Shown here: in pieces, positions 51,854 to 60,490 of the stretch | Layout of the letters: every line of letters begins with the position of its first letter | Numbering within the stretch: position 1 is the first letter of the stretch | Source of the DNA: Flavobacterium panici | GTDB lineage: Bacteria > Bacteroidota > Bacteroidia > Flavobacteriales > Flavobacteriaceae | DNA: 64,000 nt | NCBI RefSeq assembly: GCF_903819335.1 | Contig: NZ_CAIJDE010000064.1 | Span: 75,009 to 139,008, forward strand | Direction of reading: 5' to 3' | The notes under the pieces: model-generated | Told to the model about the DNA's origin: nothing | Seen by the model: only the letters and a program-made list of their open reading frames with translations | Database searches by the model: none | Program-made: the position numbers and the translations under genes

Positions 51854-52396
51854 ATGAAAAATGAAAACCTAGAAATTCCCGAAGTTATTTTTGATGAAAA
51901 TGGAGAACTTTTAATTGTCGCTTCTAAATCTTCCTCAAAAGATGATTTCGATTTCTTTCAGGGAAAATCAGTTATTCGTAACAAAAAACTAAAAACAAGA
52001 TTTGCCAACTGTACGGAGTGGATTGAGTTTCCATCAACTCAGGAAATGTATAAAATTTTAAACGGGATTGGCAATATTGATAATTTTCTTGCCACTTTTG
52101 ACGGAGAACCTTTTGAAGGAATGACCGTTAGATTATTTAATCCGAAGACAAAATTGTGGAGCATTTACTGGGCCGATTCTAATTCAGGAACATTAGACAA
52201 ACCTGTTGTAGGCTCATTTGAAGATAAAATTGGACATTTTTTCTCTAAAGATATTTACGAAGGCAAAAATGTAATTCAGGTATTTAGATGGGATGCCCGT
52301 GACGAAAATAATCCGGTGTGGAGTCAAGCCATGTCTGACGATCAGGGAAAAACATGGGAATGGAACTGGTACATGTATATGTCAAAAACGAACTGA
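51854..52396 (+). CDS. Conserved hypothetical protein, beta-rich (lipocalin-like?)
   Basis: About 180 residues without signal peptide. Alternating strands and many aromatic residues (FFQGKSVIRNKKL, WIEFPSTQEMYKIL, LWSIYWADSNSG, WEWNWYMYMS) suggest a closed beta-barrel, as in DUF1579-like or lipocalin-like proteins. No catalytic motif was recognised. ATG 51854 is taken because the longer frame would need a TTG at 51848. Confidence 0.65.
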   Translation: MKNENLEIPEVIFDENGELLIVASKSSSKDDFDFFQGKSVIRNKKLKTRFANCTEWIEFPSTQEMYKILNGIGNIDNFLATFDGEPFEGMTVRLFNPKTKLWSIYWADSNSGTLDKPVVGSFEDKIGHFFSKDIYEGKNVIQVFRWDARDENNPVWSQAMSDDQGKTWEWNWYMYMSKTN

Positions 52397-52566
52397 AAAT
52401 CTGTTATTTTTCTCCTAAATTAAAATAATTATGTTAATTAAGTTCTGTTGGACTTTGTAAAATATAATAGCGCAAAAGCCTGAATTTGGTACATTCTCTG
52501 TTATCAAATTCCAGTTTAAACGTTAAACTTTAAACCCGAAACTTTTATTCATTAAAAATAAAAAAT

Positions 52567-52574
52567 TATCTTTG
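52567..52574 (+). promoter_or_regulatory. -7 promoter box immediately before the Fur-like gene
   Basis: TATCTTTG is an exact TAnnTTTG match ending 6 bases before ATG 52581. Bacteroidetes transcription usually starts 5-8 bases after this box, so the mRNA would be nearly or fully leaderless. Confidence 0.6.
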
Positions 52575-52580
52575 CAGGAT

Positions 52581-53045
52581 ATGACACTTATTTCAACTGA
52601 CAACACTAAGAATCAAGAAATTGTAAAAAATGTTTTTACAATGTATCTTGAACAAAAAGGGCATCGCAAAACTCCTGAGCGTTATGCTATACTTCAGGAA
52701 ATTTACGATAGCGAGGAGCATTTTGACATAGAAAACCTATACATCAAAATGAAAAACAAAAACTACCGTGTGAGCAGGGCTACGCTTTACAACACGATCG
52801 AGTTATTGTTAGACTGCGCTTTGGTTAGAAAACATCAATTTGGACAAAATCAGGCTTACTACGAAAAATCATATTTTGATAAACAGCATGATCATATCAT
52901 TATGACAGATTCTGGTGAGGTAATCGAATTTTGCGATCCAAGAATTCAAACCATCAAAAAAACTATCGAAGAGATATTTGATATTGAAATCACAAATCAC
53001 TCGCTTTATTTCTACGGAAACAAAAAACAGAGTTCACAGTCTTAA
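52581..53045 (+). CDS. Fur family transcriptional regulator
   Basis: A 154-residue protein with the Fur winged helix (GHRKTPERYAILQEIY, then NYRVSRATLYNTIELLLDCALV as recognition helix region) and a C-terminal dimerisation domain. HDHIIMTDSGEVIEF matches the usual HxHxxCxxCGxxxxF block, but neither cysteine of the first CxxC is present, and the C-terminal CxxC is also missing; the His residues remain. It is therefore a metal-sensing repressor without the structural zinc site. purA follows after 94 bases. Confidence 0.88.
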   Translation: MTLISTDNTKNQEIVKNVFTMYLEQKGHRKTPERYAILQEIYDSEEHFDIENLYIKMKNKNYRVSRATLYNTIELLLDCALVRKHQFGQNQAYYEKSYFDKQHDHIIMTDSGEVIEFCDPRIQTIKKTIEEIFDIEITNHSLYFYGNKKQSSQS

Positions 53046-53098
53046 AAGAAAGACTTTTTCAAAAAATTAAAAAAAAAGAAAATTAACTACATAATCAG

Positions 53099-53121
53099 TA
53101 GGACAGCTTTTAATTGTCCTA
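53099..53121 (+). promoter_or_regulatory. Small inverted repeat between the Fur-like gene and purA
   Basis: TAGGACA (53099-53105) and TGTCCTA (53115-53121), 9 bases apart, 18 bases before the purA start. It may be an operator or a weak hairpin; too short to decide. Confidence 0.35.
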
Positions 53122-53139
53122 ACGCAAATTAAAAACAGA

Positions 53140-54411
53140 ATGACGGTAGATTTATTACTAGGATTACAATGGGGAGATGAAGGTAAAGGAAAGATTGTTG
53201 ACGTTCTTACCTCAAATTATGATATTATTGCACGTTTTCAAGGAGGACCAAATGCAGGACATACATTAGAATTTGATGGAATTAAGCACGTACTTAGAAC
53301 TATTCCTTCTGGAATTTTCCATAAAGATTCAATAAATATTATCGGAAATGGTGTTGTAATTGATCCTGTAGTTTTTCAAAAAGAAATTGAAGGTTTAGAG
53401 AAATTCAACCTTGACATCAAAAAGAAATTAATCATTTCAAGAAAAGCACATTTAATTTTACCAACGCACCGTTTGCTTGACGCGGCTTCTGAAGCTTCAA
53501 AAGGAAAAGCAAAAATTGGTTCTACTCTTAAAGGAATTGGCCCAACTTACATGGACAAAACTGGTAGAAACGGTTTACGTGTAGGTGATATCGAATTAGA
53601 AGATTTTAACGAGCGTTACAGAGCATTGGCTGACAAGCACGAAGCTATGATTGCTTTCTATGATGTTGCTATTCAATACAATTTAGCTGAACTTGAAAAA
53701 GAGTTCTTTGAAGCTATCGAAGAATTAAAAAAATTAGATTTTATTGACAGTGAAGAATATATTCACCAAGCTCAAAAAGCAGGTAAATCTATTCTATGTG
53801 AAGGAGCTCAAGGTTCATTATTAGATGTTGATTTTGGAACTTATCCATTTGTAACTTCATCAAATACTACTGCTGCAGGAGCTTGTACTGGTTTAGGAAT
53901 TGCTCCTAACAAAATCAAAGAAGTGTACGGAATTTTTAAAGCTTATGTTACTCGTGTTGGCAGCGGACCTTTCCCAACAGAACTTTTTGACGAAGTTGGA
54001 GCTACAATGGCAAGAGTTGGTAATGAATTTGGATCTGTAACAGGAAGACAAAGACGCTGCGGATGGTTAGACCTTGTGGCTTTAAAATATGCTGTTCAGG
54101 TAAATGGAGTTACGCAATTAATGATGATGAAAGGTGATGTCCTTTCTGGTTTTGAAACTTTAAAAGTTTGTACCGAATACAACTATAAAGGTCAAAACAT
54201 TGCTCACTTCCCTTATAACATTGAACCGGAAAATGTTACTCCGGTTTACAAAGAGTTTAAAGGCTGGAAAGCAGATTTAACAGGATTGACAACGTATGAT
54301 GCATTGCCAATCGAGCTAAAAGAATATATTGAGTTTATTGAGAAAGAAATCGAAGTGCCAATCAAAATTGTATCAGTTGGACCAGACAGAAAGCAAACAA
54401 TAACAAAATAA
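53140..54411 (+). CDS. purA: Adenylosuccinate synthetase
   Basis: A 423-residue GTP-dependent ligase converting IMP and aspartate to adenylosuccinate on the way to AMP. The GTP/IMP loop WGDEGKGKIVD has catalytic Asp13, and His41 is in PNAGHT. Later KGIGPTYMDKTGRNG, GAQGSLLDVDFGTYP and VTGRQRRCGWLD are conserved. Length and motifs are standard. Together with guaB in this window, both branches from IMP are represented. It ends at an intrinsic terminator. Confidence 0.97.
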   Translation: MTVDLLLGLQWGDEGKGKIVDVLTSNYDIIARFQGGPNAGHTLEFDGIKHVLRTIPSGIFHKDSINIIGNGVVIDPVVFQKEIEGLEKFNLDIKKKLIISRKAHLILPTHRLLDAASEASKGKAKIGSTLKGIGPTYMDKTGRNGLRVGDIELEDFNERYRALADKHEAMIAFYDVAIQYNLAELEKEFFEAIEELKKLDFIDSEEYIHQAQKAGKSILCEGAQGSLLDVDFGTYPFVTSSNTTAAGACTGLGIAPNKIKEVYGIFKAYVTRVGSGPFPTELFDEVGATMARVGNEFGSVTGRQRRCGWLDLVALKYAVQVNGVTQLMMMKGDVLSGFETLKVCTEYNYKGQNIAHFPYNIEPENVTPVYKEFKGWKADLTGLTTYDALPIELKEYIEFIEKEIEVPIKIVSVGPDRKQTITK

Positions 54412-54419
54412 TACATTTA

Positions 54420-54448
54420 AACGCTCTGATAATCAGGGCGTTTTTTTT
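54420..54448 (+). terminator. Terminator downstream of purA
   Basis: AACGCTCTGA (54420-54429) and TCAGGGCGTT (54433-54442) form a 10-bp stem with one G-U pair and a 3-base loop, then eight T residues. Confidence 0.9.
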
Positions 54449-54465
54449 ATGAAACTATTTTCGAA

Positions 54466-55050
54466 ATGAGAAAAAATCCAGAAATTGAAATTACAGAAAC
54501 CAAATTATTATCTGATAATTGGTATGTATTAAACAAAGTTACTTTTAACTATAAAAAGGAAAACGAAAAATTAGAATCGCATATTCGTGAAGTGTATGAT
54601 CGCGGAAATGGTGCCGGAATATTATTATACAATAGTTCTAAAAAAACGGTTATTCTAACCAGACAATTTCGTTTACCAACTTTTCTTAACGGAAATAAAA
54701 CCGGAATGATGATCGAGGTTTGCGCCGGACTTTTAGATAAAGATAATGCCGAACAAGCTATAATTCGAGAAACGGAAGAAGAAACAGGTTATCGCTTAAA
54801 AAAAGTTCAAAAAGTTATTGAAACCTACATGTCTCCAGGTTCTGTAACAGAGATTCTATATTTATTTGTGGGAGAATATGATGAAAACATGAAAGTAAGC
54901 TCTGGCGGCGGACTTGACGCTGAACAGGAAAATATTGAAGTTCTGGAATATACTTTTGATGAAGCTTACGCCATGATTGAATCTGGAGAGATTACAGATG
55001 CCAAAACTATTTTATTGCTGCAACACGCGAAGATTAAAAATTTAATTTAG
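54466..55050 (+). CDS. Nudix hydrolase, NudK-like
   Basis: A 194-residue Nudix protein. The box reads GLLDKDNAEQAIIRETEEETG, with the REtEEETG metal-binding core intact. The upstream REVYDRGNGAGILLY and RQFRLPTF and the downstream SPGSVTEILYLFVGEYDE are typical of GDP-mannose/ADP-sugar pyrophosphatases of the NudK group. GDP-mannose as substrate is inferred from this resemblance. It follows purA's terminator by 18 bases. Confidence 0.88.
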   Translation: MRKNPEIEITETKLLSDNWYVLNKVTFNYKKENEKLESHIREVYDRGNGAGILLYNSSKKTVILTRQFRLPTFLNGNKTGMMIEVCAGLLDKDNAEQAIIRETEEETGYRLKKVQKVIETYMSPGSVTEILYLFVGEYDENMKVSSGGGLDAEQENIEVLEYTFDEAYAMIESGEITDAKTILLLQHAKIKNLI

Positions 55051-55086
55051 ATTTTTTGAGTATTTTTAAATTCTAAAAATACTCAA

Positions 55087-56580
55087 ATGTCCAAATTCAA
55101 GATATTATTTTTTCTGTTTTTACCTTTTCTTATAATGGCACAAAATGAGAAACTGCCAGCCGAAAGACTAAAACAAGATCTTACTATTTTTAAAGAAATA
55201 AGAGAAAAAGCCAATTCTGGATTATACAAATACCGCACAAAACAGCAAATTGACAGTATTTATTCCTGGGCATTTTCACAAATAGAAAAACCTGCAACAC
55301 TGCTCGAATTTTACAAAATCATTTTAAAAATTACTGATTTTGAAGGCAGCGTACACAATGATACTACTCTTCCTGATGAATTTCAGAATAAATTTTCATT
55401 AGGAAATGTGTTTTTTCCATATCCTGTAAAACTCATTGAAGGAAAGTTAGTAATCAATTTTCAAAACTCAGAAATTCCGTTAGGCTCAGAAATTCATAGT
55501 GTAAACAAAATTAAAGTCAATAAACTAATAAAAGACTTTTATAAATATTACACTACTGACGGCTACAATATTTCAGGAAAATATATTGGATTAACAAGTT
55601 CGTTTGGAAAATATTTTGAAATGGAATACGGACCTCAAAAGAGTTTTTTAGTAGAATATTCGCTTCTTAACAGCTCTAAAAAACTAACTAAAATAGTTTC
55701 TGCCGTATCTAATGATATCCGAAAAGAAAATTTCAAAAATCGTTTTTCACTTCCTATAGATAGTCTTCAGTTTAATAAAGCAAAAAACAAATATTCGTTT
55801 AAGATTATTTCTAAAAACACAGCCTTACTTTCTGTTCACACCTTTTCAATTGGTAAAAATGCAAAAGCGAAAGAACATTTAGCTTATAAAAAATATCTGG
55901 ACAGCTGTTTTCAATATTTAGGCAAAAATAACCAGATAAATAACCTAATTGTAGACGTAAGAAACAATGGCGGAGGCAGCGATCCAAATGATATTTTGAC
56001 TTTTTCTTATCTTACACAAAAACCATATCGCGAAAATGCTTCTGCATATGTTAGTTTTCAGGAAATTCCGTTTGCAGATTATTTTGTTTACGATGAAACC
56101 GAACCTCAAAAAAAGCTGGAAGAAAAAAATGATTTTGAAACTGATTTAAAAGAAGAGTTTCCGAAGTTAGAAAACGGAAAATACAATCAGGACGAAAAAT
56201 TCAATCAATTATTACAACCTGATACAAACAATTTTAATGGACAAATCTATTTATTGATAAGTCCAAGAATTGCTTCTGCAGGGTCGTTATTCGCTTCTTT
56301 AGTGACAGGAAATACAAATGCAATTATTATTGGTGAAGAAACTATGGGCGGTTATTTCGGACATAACGGCCACACTCCTGTTGAATATGAATTACCAAAT
56401 ACAAAAATTAAAACAAAATTTTCAATTGTAAATTTAGATCAGGATGTTCCTAAAAAGGCCAATCAGATATTTGGCAGAGGAATTATTCCGGATCATGAAG
56501 TTAAACAAACTTTAGAAGATTTTTTACAAAATAAGGATACACAGTTTGAATATACGTTGAAATTAATTGAATCGAAATAA
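55087..56580 (+). CDS. S41 family peptidase (C-terminal-processing-like)
   Basis: A 497-residue exported protein (signal peptide of ~18 residues ending IMAQ). The tail-specific-protease domain is in the second half: LIVDVRNNGGGSDPNDI (substrate-binding glycines) and SPRIASAGSLFASLV, where the Ser after SAG is the probable nucleophile. A Lys general base is not assigned. No PDZ domain is obvious between residues 100-230 although HSVNKIKVNKLI could be its remnant. Substrate unknown. Confidence 0.82.
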   Translation: MSKFKILFFLFLPFLIMAQNEKLPAERLKQDLTIFKEIREKANSGLYKYRTKQQIDSIYSWAFSQIEKPATLLEFYKIILKITDFEGSVHNDTTLPDEFQNKFSLGNVFFPYPVKLIEGKLVINFQNSEIPLGSEIHSVNKIKVNKLIKDFYKYYTTDGYNISGKYIGLTSSFGKYFEMEYGPQKSFLVEYSLLNSSKKLTKIVSAVSNDIRKENFKNRFSLPIDSLQFNKAKNKYSFKIISKNTALLSVHTFSIGKNAKAKEHLAYKKYLDSCFQYLGKNNQINNLIVDVRNNGGGSDPNDILTFSYLTQKPYRENASAYVSFQEIPFADYFVYDETEPQKKLEEKNDFETDLKEEFPKLENGKYNQDEKFNQLLQPDTNNFNGQIYLLISPRIASAGSLFASLVTGNTNAIIIGEETMGGYFGHNGHTPVEYELPNTKIKTKFSIVNLDQDVPKKANQIFGRGIIPDHEVKQTLEDFLQNKDTQFEYTLKLIESK

Positions 56581-56649
56581 TTTTTCTTTAAATTTAAAAG
56601 AGAGAAAAAACTTAAAACATTGTATGTTTGTTTTTTAAGTGAAGTAAAT

Positions 56650-57441
56650 ATGACACACCAACAAATTTTAGATAAACTCGCAGCAAAACATCTTGTAAAA
56701 TCAATTGATGATGATTTGGCAACAGTAACTTTTCATGCAATGTGCTATGAAAAAGACACAGAAAAACAACTTTTGTATATACTGCCTAAACTATTAAATC
56801 GCTGGAATTGTGTTTTAAATGCAAGTGAAATTTCTAATAAATACAAGCAAAAAACAATTCTCGCTCTTTCTGTTCTTATACACAAATACGGATTTAAAGA
56901 CGACACCATAAACAAGAGAGCAATTGAAGCTATAGATCTTTTGAACAAGGAAGTAGCTTTAAGCGATGATTTTTTTAGAAAATCAGAAGAAATAAAACAA
57001 TTTATCTTATCATCGCCTGCACCTTTAAAGCGAAAACCTTCTATTCCGGAAAGTATTACTTTTTACAGAAAAGGAGATGTAATTTCAATTCAATTGGAAG
57101 ACCATTTTTACGCTGCATATATTCATAAAATTTCTGGGGCTAATGAGAGTCCGATTTTAGAATTTTATGATGGCATTTTTGATAAAGTTCCAACTTGGGA
57201 AGAATTAGAGAATCTATGTGCAAAAGGCCAAATCTATAATGATGGAATTGAAAGGATTTCAAAATTTTCAGTTTATGGATTAAAACATGAACCTGACACC
57301 GCCAATCAAATTCGATTGATAAAGGTTTCTGTAGACAAGCCCGCAAACGATCATCTTGAAGAATCGATAGGTTTATATAGTGTTATCGACTTATTTAAAC
57401 TGCAACATGAAATAAAAAATTTATTTAAATTGAGTAAATAA
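56650..57441 (+). CDS. Hypothetical protein, two-part, possibly Imm26-like C-terminus
   Basis: About 263 residues, no signal peptide. Residues 1-125 are helical (ILDKLAAKHLVKSID, KQLLYILPKLLNRW). From ~135 the character changes to beta: ITFYRKGDVISIQLEDHFYA, then AYIHKISGANESPILEFYDG. The KGDVISIxLxDxxYxAxI pattern resembles Imm26-type immunity proteins, but this is pattern memory only. ATG 56650 is preferred to a TTG at 56620. The next gene starts 31 bases downstream. Confidence 0.55.
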   Translation: MTHQQILDKLAAKHLVKSIDDDLATVTFHAMCYEKDTEKQLLYILPKLLNRWNCVLNASEISNKYKQKTILALSVLIHKYGFKDDTINKRAIEAIDLLNKEVALSDDFFRKSEEIKQFILSSPAPLKRKPSIPESITFYRKGDVISIQLEDHFYAAYIHKISGANESPILEFYDGIFDKVPTWEELENLCAKGQIYNDGIERISKFSVYGLKHEPDTANQIRLIKVSVDKPANDHLEESIGLYSVIDLFKLQHEIKNLFKLSK

Positions 57442-57472
57442 TTTTTTACTTTTCTGACTAAGTAAATATCTT

Positions 57473-58054
57473 ATGACAAACACATCTAAAGACAAAATTA
57501 ATATCTGGAAAGAATTTGCAAAACAAACCAATGGAACTTTTAAAGAAGGCTATTTCTGGAATTCAGATTCTGTTGAAATTGAATATGAAAACTGGAAAAT
57601 TGTTTTTGATAATTATACACTTTGGTCTGGAAAATACAGTACCGAAATGACTAGAGTAATTGTTCCGATTACTTTACAGGATAATTTTAGATTCGAAATT
57701 TATAAAGAAGGGTTTATTCGTAAAATTGAAAAATTCTTTGGGGCGCAAGACATAGAAATTGGTTATGCTGATTTTGATAAAGCCTTTACAATTAAAAGTA
57801 ATAATGAATTTAAGATAAAAACATTATTAAAAAATAGTGATATAAGAAATAGTATCAGTAATCAGAAAGATGTAAACATTCAAATCTCAGATCAAAAAGG
57901 GATTTGGGAAGAGAAGCTTCCAAAAGACAAATTTGAATTATCTTATTTTAGTGATGGCGAAATTCTAGATTTAAATATCTTAAATGATTTGTTAGAACTT
58001 TTTAAACTTATCTTAAACGAAATGTTTGAAATGAATGTTATAGCTGTAAAATGA
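57473..58054 (+). CDS. Hypothetical protein (DUF3137-like?)
   Basis: A 193-residue soluble protein. The first half carries WKEFAKQTNGTFKEGYFW and NWKIVFDNYTLWSG, the second half FGAQDIEIGYADFDKAFTIKSNN. The 'phenotype' of a small-molecule-free beta sandwich followed by a 'DFDxxFxIKsNN' step is seen in DUF3137-type proteins, as I recall; no function follows. It probably shares an operon with the preceding gene. Confidence 0.5.
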   Translation: MTNTSKDKINIWKEFAKQTNGTFKEGYFWNSDSVEIEYENWKIVFDNYTLWSGKYSTEMTRVIVPITLQDNFRFEIYKEGFIRKIEKFFGAQDIEIGYADFDKAFTIKSNNEFKIKTLLKNSDIRNSISNQKDVNIQISDQKGIWEEKLPKDKFELSYFSDGEILDLNILNDLLELFKLILNEMFEMNVIAVK

Positions 58055-58137
58055 AAATCCAGCAAAGAATTCAAAGAATTGTGTAAGACATATTGAGGCG
58101 TATAGTTATAATTTTATTTCTATAAAAATACGACCCT

Positions 58138-59034
58138 ATGAAAAAGTTATATTATACAGCAAACGTACTACTTATATTAATGTTAGCCTTAGTGATTTCT
58201 TGTAAAAAAAGTGACACTGTAAAGCTGACAGATAATACAACTGATAAAAAACCTAAAAAAACAATTGAATATAAGAAACCAGAATCAGCAGTTTCTTATC
58301 AATTTAGCAATACTAAAGAATGGCTGAAAACAAATGAAGCTGACAGCAGTAAACTGGATATTGTTTATGCAGTAAACAGAACTGATAAAGCGAATTTAAA
58401 AAAGTTAGATTCAGTAGTTATTCCTGCAGATTTTAGTGGAGATTTAGTTTATTATTTGCCGTTTCCACTGCATGTTGGGGCTTTAGAAGAAATTTCGAAA
58501 ATCATTATTTTCTCCTATCCTACTCAGACTTTTGCCGCTTACGAAAACGGTGAACTTGTTTATACTGGACCAACAAATATGGGAAGAAAAAAAGATCCAA
58601 CACCAACCGGGTTATTTTTCACCAATTGGAAAGCAGAAAAAACAACGAGTACTTTTAATGACGAATGGGATTTAAAATGGAATTTTAATATCGAAAACAA
58701 ACTTGGAGTTGGTTTTCACGAATATGAATTACCAGGTTATCCAGCATCACATTCCTGTTTGAGATTACTGGAAAAAGATGCTAAATATCTTTACAAATTT
58801 GCCGATGAATGGATTTTGAAAGACAAAGAGAATGTAAAAGTAAAAGGAACTCCGGTTGTAGTTTTTGGAAGTTATAATTTTGACGGCCCAAAACCATGGC
58901 TGCAATTGGCATCAGATCCAAAAGCTTTAAATATATCTGAATCTGAAATTGAGAAAGAAGTAAAACCTTTTATTCAGAAGATTTTAGACAATCAAAAATT
59001 AAGAGAGGCGGAACAACAAACTACTGCTCTTTAA
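58138..59034 (+). CDS. L,D-transpeptidase lipoprotein (YkuD domain)
   Basis: A 298-residue lipoprotein: the signal ends LALVISC with lipid-anchor Cys22. The YkuD domain occupies ~120-260, with FSYPTQTFAAYENGELVYTG at its start, His194 (FHEYELPG) and the catalytic Cys207 in SHSCLRL (204-210). The usual motif is SHGC; here Ser replaces Gly. The family forms 3-3 peptidoglycan crosslinks or anchors proteins. Its lipid modification needs Lgt, also encoded here. It ends at a strong terminator. Confidence 0.88.
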   Translation: MKKLYYTANVLLILMLALVISCKKSDTVKLTDNTTDKKPKKTIEYKKPESAVSYQFSNTKEWLKTNEADSSKLDIVYAVNRTDKANLKKLDSVVIPADFSGDLVYYLPFPLHVGALEEISKIIIFSYPTQTFAAYENGELVYTGPTNMGRKKDPTPTGLFFTNWKAEKTTSTFNDEWDLKWNFNIENKLGVGFHEYELPGYPASHSCLRLLEKDAKYLYKFADEWILKDKENVKVKGTPVVVFGSYNFDGPKPWLQLASDPKALNISESEIEKEVKPFIQKILDNQKLREAEQQTTAL

Positions 59035-59052
59035 TAAAATATTTTTTTCCTA

Positions 59053-59098
59053 AAAAAAAAGCAGCTTATAATTATCTATAAGCTGCTTTTTTGTTTTT
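59053..59098 (+). terminator. Terminator downstream of the L,D-transpeptidase gene
   Basis: AAAAGCAGCTTATA (59057-59070) and TATAAGCTGCTTTT (59077-59090) form a perfect 14-bp stem with a 6-base loop and a T-run. Confidence 0.9.
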
Positions 59099-59203
59099 AA
59101 ACCAAAGGTAAAATTTTAGATAAAATAAAATTTTCATTGATAATAATTTGTCTATTTTCGTTTTATAAAATACCTAAAACAATTATCTCCCTAATTTTCA
59201 CAC

Positions 59204-60034
59204 ATGAAAAAATCTTTTTTACTATTTTTTATTTTTACAACTTTTCAAAATTACTGCCAGTCAAATCAAATTTTAGACTTCAAACCGGGTTACTCACCTG
59301 AAACCATTTACAATCAAACAGTAACTAATTCTTCAGATTATGAAATGACATATTCAGGATCCGAAAAATTACTGGAAATACTAAAGAAAAACGGAACGGA
59401 AAATCCTGTCAAAATAAAGAGTTCATTTAATGTAGAAACTGTTTCTAAAACTGGTAAAATTGATAAAAACGGAAGCTTTCCTATTACCATAGAATATTTA
59501 AAAACTTCTGATAAAGATGGAAAAAGTGTAATTCCAAGCGGAACCCTTTTGTATGGTAATGCTACGCTTTCGAGCATGCCAAAATTGGATTCGATCGTAG
59601 GGAAAGGAATGGAGGAAAACTTTAAAAATAGTATTTTTAAGATGGTTCAAAGTACTTTTAATCAACTAGCTCTGCCGGAAAAAAAATTAAAAACAGGTGA
59701 GTCTTTTTCTCAGGAAAGCCCGCTTACACTTCCTATTGGCGGCATTAATATCGAAATGGTAATCACAACTACTTATAGTTTAAAAAATATTACTCCTAAA
59801 TCTGCTTTTTTTGATATTGTCCAGACATATACAATGAAACTTGCTGATACTCGCTTTGAGTCGAGTGGTTCAGGAAATGGAACAGGAAAATTAGTTTATG
59901 ATATACCTAATCATTTTGTAAGTGAAAATACTTTAAACATGGAATTAAATTTTAACTTAAAGCATACCGACTTTAATATAGATTTAAAATCAAAAAGTGA
60001 TTATAGTCAACTTGCTAAAATCTCCAAAAAATAA
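59204..60034 (+). CDS. Secreted hypothetical protein
   Basis: A 276-residue exported protein (signal peptide of ~19 residues ending YCQS). It is beta-rich throughout with repeated polar strands (TVTNSSDYEMTYSGS, SLKNITPKSAFFDIVQTY, NLKHTDFNIDLKSKSDY) and no cysteines or catalytic motif I recognise. It is similar in style to lipid-binding or outer-membrane-associated proteins of unknown function. It is separated by terminators on both sides, so probably monocistronic. Confidence 0.6.
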   Translation: MKKSFLLFFIFTTFQNYCQSNQILDFKPGYSPETIYNQTVTNSSDYEMTYSGSEKLLEILKKNGTENPVKIKSSFNVETVSKTGKIDKNGSFPITIEYLKTSDKDGKSVIPSGTLLYGNATLSSMPKLDSIVGKGMEENFKNSIFKMVQSTFNQLALPEKKLKTGESFSQESPLTLPIGGINIEMVITTTYSLKNITPKSAFFDIVQTYTMKLADTRFESSGSGNGTGKLVYDIPNHFVSENTLNMELNFNLKHTDFNIDLKSKSDYSQLAKISKK

Positions 60035-60037
60035 ACT

Positions 60038-60072
60038 AAAAAAGGCGTAAGATTAAATGTTACGCCTTTTTT
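60038..60072. terminator. Bidirectional terminator
   Basis: AAAAAAGGCGTAA (60038-60050) and TTACGCCTTTTTT (60060-60072), 9-base loop, between the convergent secreted protein (+) and the small gene after guaB (-). Confidence 0.9.
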
Positions 60073-60089
60073 AAATTTATATAAAAACC

Positions 60090-60485
60090 CTAACTAATTA
60101 AAAGAATTTCAATATTCTCTAATGGAATTGGATTTCTTTTCGCTACTCCTAAAATATCCAACAAATTAAATATACTAAATGGATTAGCTCCTATCATTGA
60201 ATGATAAACTGTCAAATCTTCATAATTATGAACGGAAATTTTGAATTTTGACTTATTTGTAATCTGAAAAGTAAAGAACTTTACAGCCCTTTTACCATTT
60301 TTATAATCTCTGATTTTAAAGCTTTTTTCTCTTAAAAGAATTGAATCATTTGTCTTTAAATCAAGAATTTCAACAAAAAAATCTGGATTTGCCCTAACAT
60401 CAAAACCTCCTACTACAAAAATTTCATAAAATCCATAATACAAATCAACTTCAAGAACATCTTTTAATTTGAACTGTAGATTCAT
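60090..60485 (-). CDS. Small hypothetical protein downstream of guaB
   Basis: A 131-residue protein with no signal peptide. Beta-strand-like segments dominate (VDLYYGFYEIFVVGG, AVKFFTFQITNKSKFKISVHNY), ending in a proline-containing loop and ENIEILLIS. I do not recognise it. It starts 5 bases after the guaB stop on the same strand, so it is almost certainly translated from the guaB transcript. Confidence 0.55.
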   Translation of the reverse strand: MNLQFKLKDVLEVDLYYGFYEIFVVGGFDVRANPDFFVEILDLKTNDSILLREKSFKIRDYKNGKRAVKFFTFQITNKSKFKISVHNYEDLTVYHSMIGANPFSIFNLLDILGVAKRNPIPLENIEILLIS

Positions 60486-60490
60486 ATTGA

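Noticed and set aside
53099..53121. Fur box before purA
   Set aside because: The 7-bp arms have no match to the known 19-bp Fur operator; kept only as an unassigned small inverted repeat.
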